A stretch of 8,460 nt of DNA, taken from assembly GCA_027484885.1 (NCBI GenBank), contig JAIXSD010000700.1, positions 1 through 8,460 of the forward strand, read 5' to 3'. Shown here one piece after another: positions 5,982 through 8,460 of the stretch. Numbering within the stretch: the stretch's first letter is position 1; each line of letters opens with the position of its first letter. Position numbers and translations under genes: made by a program. The stretch is from Rubrivivax sp. (GTDB lineage: Bacteria > Pseudomonadota > Gammaproteobacteria > Burkholderiales > Burkholderiaceae_C). The notes beneath the pieces are model-generated. The model was not told the origin of the DNA. It did no database searches and was given only the letters and a program-made list of their open reading frames with translations.

Positions 5982-6902
5982 ATGACCACACTTCGATCCG
6001 TTTCCCTGATCGGCGCGCCCACCGACATCGGTGCCGGTGCCCGCGGCGCCAGCATGGGCCCGGAAGCCCTGCGTGTGGCCGACCTGGCCGCCGCGCTGCA
6101 GAGCCACGGCGTCGATGTGCTGGACCGTGGCAACCTGAGCGGCCCGTCCAACCCCTGGCTGCCACCGGTCGATGGCTACCGCCACCTGAACGAGGTGACC
6201 GCCTGGAACCAGACCGTGCATGACGCCGTCTATGCCGAGCTCAAGACCGGCCGCATGCCCATCCTGCTGGGGGGCGACCATTGTCTGGGCCTGGGCTCGA
6301 TCAGCGCTGTCGCCCGCCACTGCCGCGATGTGGGCAAGAAGCTGCGCGTGCTCTGGCTCGATGCCCATGCCGACTTCAACACCAGCGCCCTCACCCCCTC
6401 AGGCAATATCCACGGCATGCCGGTCGCCTGCCTGTGCGGCTTTGGCCCGCAGCAGCTGATCGAGATTGGCGGCAAGGTGCCGGCCATCAGCCCCAAGTGG
6501 GTGCGCCAGATCGGCATCCGCAGCGTGGACGCCGGCGAAAAGCGCTTCGTCAACGAGCAGGAGCTGGAAGTCTTCGACATGCGCTACATCGACGAGATGG
6601 GCATGCGCCACACCATGGAGCTGGCCCTGGCCACGCTGGATGCCAACACCCACTTGCACGTCAGCTTCGACGTCGACTTCCTAGACCCGGACATCGCCCC
6701 CGGCGTGGGCACCACCGTTCCCGGCGGCCCGACCTACCGCGAAGCCCAGCTCTGCATGGAGATGATTGCCGACACCGGTTTCCTGGCTTCGCTCGATGTG
6801 ATGGAGCTGAACCCTGCCCTGGATCTGCAGAACAAGACGGCCAAGGTGGCGGTGGACCTGATCGAGTCCTTGTTCGGCAAGTCCACGCTGATGCGCAAGT
6901 AA
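5982..6902 (+). CDS. rocF: Arginase (manganese-dependent L-arginine ureohydrolase)
   Basis: Hydrolyses L-arginine to L-ornithine and urea in the cytoplasm, the entry step of arginine catabolism. The protein is 306 residues, normal for the family. All six ligands of the two-Mn centre are visible: His100 (GGDH, 97-100), Asp127, His129 and Asp131 (DAHADFN, 127-133), and Asp230 and Asp232 (SFDVDFLDPD, 228-237). The segment from Asn133 through SGNIHGMPVA (140-149) is specific to arginases rather than agmatinases. Glu275 in MELNPALD matches the conserved active-site glutamate. The loop after PGVG reads TTVPGG, a variant I associate with proteobacterial arginases, instead of TPVVGG. The start is fixed by an AGGA eight bases upstream. 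The upstream gene on the same strand is the LOG-family gene; downstream, the DUF429 gene converges with only 13 bp between. No ornithine-using gene or arginine regulator site is visible. The symbol rocF is by homology; some genomes call it argI or arcA. Confidence 0.95.
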   Translation: MTTLRSVSLIGAPTDIGAGARGASMGPEALRVADLAAALQSHGVDVLDRGNLSGPSNPWLPPVDGYRHLNEVTAWNQTVHDAVYAELKTGRMPILLGGDHCLGLGSISAVARHCRDVGKKLRVLWLDAHADFNTSALTPSGNIHGMPVACLCGFGPQQLIEIGGKVPAISPKWVRQIGIRSVDAGEKRFVNEQELEVFDMRYIDEMGMRHTMELALATLDANTHLHVSFDVDFLDPDIAPGVGTTVPGGPTYREAQLCMEMIADTGFLASLDVMELNPALDLQNKTAKVAVDLIESLFGKSTLMRK

Positions 6903-6915
6903 GCGAAGCCCCGCC

Positions 6916-7752
6916 TCAAGCGCTGACGATCCAGCCTTCCAGCGGGTCCAGATCCGCCGGCAGGCCGTAGCCCGGCTGGGTCTGCGCCCAGCCGGCCTGC
7001 ATCAGGCATAACACGGCATCCAGACGGTCGCCGCTGGCGTCGTCGATCAGGGCCTCGCGCTGGCTGTGGCTGAGCTTGAGGCGCAGGCCCAGGCGGCTGC
7101 GGCCCTGCTCCAGCGCATCGATCAAGTCCTTGCGGGCGATCAGTCGATCGGGCGTCTGCTTGGCGTGGTCATCGCTTTTGTAGCTGCGCCGCCCCAGGAA
7201 CTCACGCGCCAGCAAGCCCGGATAGGCCTCCAGCGCCACGCGTTGCCGGTCGCCCTCACACAGGCCTGGCAGGTGCACGCCGGCCTGCAGCAGCAGGGGC
7301 ACACCGGCGTGGAGCATGTAAGCCACGGGCGGATTCACCCACTTCATGCTGGGGGACGAGCCGGCCGGCAGGTCGCAGGCCCGGTGGGCAAATTTCTGGC
7401 CCGCCGGTCGGGCGTCACAGAACGCAGCAAAGGTGGCGCGGATTTCGGCGCGGCTCAAGCCGCTGTAGTGCGCCATCAATGCCCGCCATTCCTGCGGCCA
7501 ACCCAAGGACTGAACCAGTTCGCGCGGCAGGCCGAAAGGAAAGTCAAACGCCCCCAGCCAAGGTTCGGGCTGGCTGAGGAACTCGGCCAACTGCGCCAGG
7601 GTCTCAAAGGCCAGCAAACCGTCCAGGCGCAAGACCTGACCCTGACGGCGGCCGCGGGCCACGGTGATGGGTTTGCGGCGCGTCGGCGCGCTGCTGAAAT
7701 CAAGCCCCAGCAAGGGGGAATCGGACGAGGCCAAGGGCGCGCTAGAGTGCAT
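6916..7752 (-). CDS. DUF429 family protein, predicted RNase H-like enzyme of unknown role
   Basis: A 278-residue soluble protein resembling DUF429, a family of unknown function thought to share the RNase H fold. Features: a first strand GLDFSS (16-21) with Asp18; GAFDFPFGLP (67-76) with Asp70; a central PAGSSPSMKWVNPP (129-142); EAYPG (175-179) with Glu175; RSYKSDDHAKQTP (189-201); and DDASGDRLDAVLC (237-249) with Asp242 and Asp245. The separated acidic residues at 18, 70, 175 and 242/245 would suit a two-metal nuclease centre, but no activity is established. No signal peptide or membrane segment is seen. A GTG at 7761 is in frame, but it overlaps a -10-like hexamer; ATG 7752 is preferred and would be leaderless. 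The gene converges with arginase and diverges from the S10 peptidase, so it is probably a single-gene transcript. The family name is from remembered sequence pattern. Confidence 0.82.
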   Translation of the reverse strand: MHSSAPLASSDSPLLGLDFSSAPTRRKPITVARGRRQGQVLRLDGLLAFETLAQLAEFLSQPEPWLGAFDFPFGLPRELVQSLGWPQEWRALMAHYSGLSRAEIRATFAAFCDARPAGQKFAHRACDLPAGSSPSMKWVNPPVAYMLHAGVPLLLQAGVHLPGLCEGDRQRVALEAYPGLLAREFLGRRSYKSDDHAKQTPDRLIARKDLIDALEQGRSRLGLRLKLSHSQREALIDDASGDRLDAVLCLMQAGWAQTQPGYGLPADLDPLEGWIVSA

Positions 7753-7765
7753 GGGCGACACTCTA
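7743..7765. promoter_or_regulatory. Inverted repeat with a -10-like hexamer on each strand, between the DUF429 and S10 genes
   Basis: TAGAGTG (7743-7749) and CACTCTA (7759-7765) form a perfect 7-bp inverted repeat around nine bases that contain the DUF429 ATG. On the minus strand TAGAGT (7765-7760) ends seven bases before that ATG, fitting a leaderless start. On the plus strand TAGAGT (7743-7748) could start a transcript near 7755 and give the S10 gene a leader of about 47 nt. Matching -35 elements are weak on both strands (minus: GTGAGC at 7788-7783). The arms could equally be a repressor site. Confidence 0.45.
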
Positions 7766-7791
7766 ACTGCTGCTCAGTTCACGCTCACCCA

Positions 7792-7796
7792 AAGGA
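7792..7796 (+). promoter_or_regulatory. Ribosome binding site of the S10 peptidase gene
   Basis: AAGGA, within AAAGGAAAG, ends five bases before the ATG at 7802. This favours 7802 over an in-frame ATG at 7751, which has no Shine-Dalgarno sequence. Confidence 0.65.
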
Positions 7797-7801
7797 AAGC
7801 C

Positions 7802-8460
7802 ATGTCCGCGGCCGAACACCCATCCTCTCCCGCTGCCAGCGACAGCGCCCACAAGCCACCCGTCGAGCATCTGGTGGTCACCGAGCACAAGCTGGTGCTC
7901 GGCAAACGCACGCTGGAATACACCGCCACCTGCGGCACGCTGCTGCTGCAAGAGGTGCACAGTGAAGCCGAGGGCGCCCAGAAAGGCCAGTACAAAGGGC
8001 ACAAGACCCGGGCCAGCGTGTTCTTCATTGCCTACACGCTGAAGCGCGAGGGCAAGAAAACCGTGCCGGCAAACGAGCGCCCCCTGACCTTCAGTTTCAA
8101 CGGGGGCCCGGGCTCGTCAAGCGTCTGGCTGCATCTGGGCCTGCTGGGCCCGCAGCGCGTGCCCACCGATGAGATGGGCCAGTGCGGTGCCCCGCCCTAT
8201 GCCCTCACCGACAACGAGTTCAGCCTGCTGAGCGATTCCGACCTGGTCTTCATCGACCCAGTGGGCACCGGCCACTCGCGCGTGGCCGAGGGCGAGAAGC
8301 TGGCCGAGTACCACGAGTACCAGCGCGACCTCGACGCGGTGGGCGAGTTCATCCGCCTCTACCTGACCCGCAACGGCCGCTGGGCCAGCCCCAAGTACCT
8401 GATCGGCGAGAGCTATGGCACGACCCGCGCCGCCGGACTGTCGCGCCATCTGCAGGACAA
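7802..8460 (+). CDS. S10 family serine carboxypeptidase-like protein, N-terminal part (runs off right edge)
   Basis: Alpha/beta-hydrolase-fold peptidase of the serine carboxypeptidase family, expected to release C-terminal amino acids from peptides. I translated 219 residues by hand, roughly 40-45% of a usual bacterial S10 protein. The oxyanion-hole motif NGGPGSSS is at 100-107, the conserved DPVGTGHSR at 152-160, and the nucleophile Ser204 lies in GESYGTTR (202-209). The catalytic Asp and His should lie beyond the window edge. The N-terminus (MSAAEHPSSPAASDSAHKPP) is hydrophilic with no signal peptide; the longer reading from 7751 adds MGDTLTAAQFTLTQRKA, which is not hydrophobic either. The product therefore looks cytoplasmic, which is unusual for a family whose members are often exported or lysosomal. 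The gene is divergent from the DUF429 gene across a 49-bp spacer. Confidence 0.9.
   Translation, partial: MSAAEHPSSPAASDSAHKPPVEHLVVTEHKLVLGKRTLEYTATCGTLLLQEVHSEAEGAQKGQYKGHKTRASVFFIAYTLKREGKKTVPANERPLTFSFNGGPGSSSVWLHLGLLGPQRVPTDEMGQCGAPPYALTDNEFSLLSDSDLVFIDPVGTGHSRVAEGEKLAEYHEYQRDLDAVGEFIRLYLTRNGRWASPKYLIGESYGTTRAAGLSRHLQD

Noticed and set aside
5982..6902. Agmatinase or formiminoglutamase instead of arginase
   Set aside because: The DAHADFNT and SGNIHGMPVA segments are arginase-type, and the length and Glu275 context agree.
7066..7965. 299-codon plus-strand frame opposite DUF429 and across the S10 start
   Set aside because: It conflicts with DUF429 motifs on the minus strand and with the S10 frame. 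No domain is visible.
1..8460. Search for CRISPR arrays, tRNA genes, insertion sequences, phage genes or toxin-antitoxin pairs
   Set aside because: I saw no regularly spaced repeat array, tRNA cloverleaf, transposase motif, terminal repeats or small paired genes in the window.

Overview
The window looks like an ordinary stretch of chromosome from a GC-rich betaproteobacterium. Codon third positions are strongly G/C, and the protein sequences resemble Burkholderiales of the Roseateles/Paucibacter/Rubrivivax kind. That placement rests on protein style and GC content only, and the genus is a guess. I see no rRNA, tRNA, CRISPR array, insertion sequence or phage gene.

Layout, left to right. (1) 1-2372: a divergent pair for an iron(III)-type ABC importer. 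The permease FbpB is on the minus strand and is cut by the left edge. The ATPase FbpC is on the plus strand. The 195 bp between them hold a good Fur-box candidate and a -10 element readable on both strands. (2) 2373-4098: a 243-bp leader with phased AAAGCC repeats, then the periplasmic S41 protease ctpA, closed by a clear intrinsic terminator. (3) 4115-4879: moeB/thiF-type adenylyltransferase, starting straight after that terminator from what looks like a leaderless promoter. (4) 4880-5022: a spacer with an AT-rich patch and two hairpins. (5) 5023-6902: a long-form LOG/TIGR00730 Rossmann-fold protein, then arginase 53 bp later on the same strand. (6) 6916-7752: a DUF429 protein on the minus strand, convergent with arginase and divergent from the next gene. 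(7) 7802-8460: the first 219 residues of an S10 serine carboxypeptidase-like protein, cut by the right edge.

How they work together: FbpB and FbpC would form one importer, with FbpC powering the FbpB channel, and would share iron control through Fur. The substrate-binding protein is not in the window. The ctpA-moeB order probably reflects conserved neighbourhood rather than a pathway, because a terminator separates them. The LOG protein and arginase may be co-transcribed, but no biochemical link is evident.

I did not find a new multi-gene system. The most interesting signals are regulatory. Three genes (fbpC, moeB, DUF429) have a -10-like hexamer ending 6-7 nt before their ATG and no usable Shine-Dalgarno sequence, which suggests leaderless mRNAs. 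Both divergent gene pairs also have -10-like elements arranged symmetrically on the two strands. Among the proteins, the DUF429 protein, a predicted RNase H-fold enzyme of unknown role, is the least understood.
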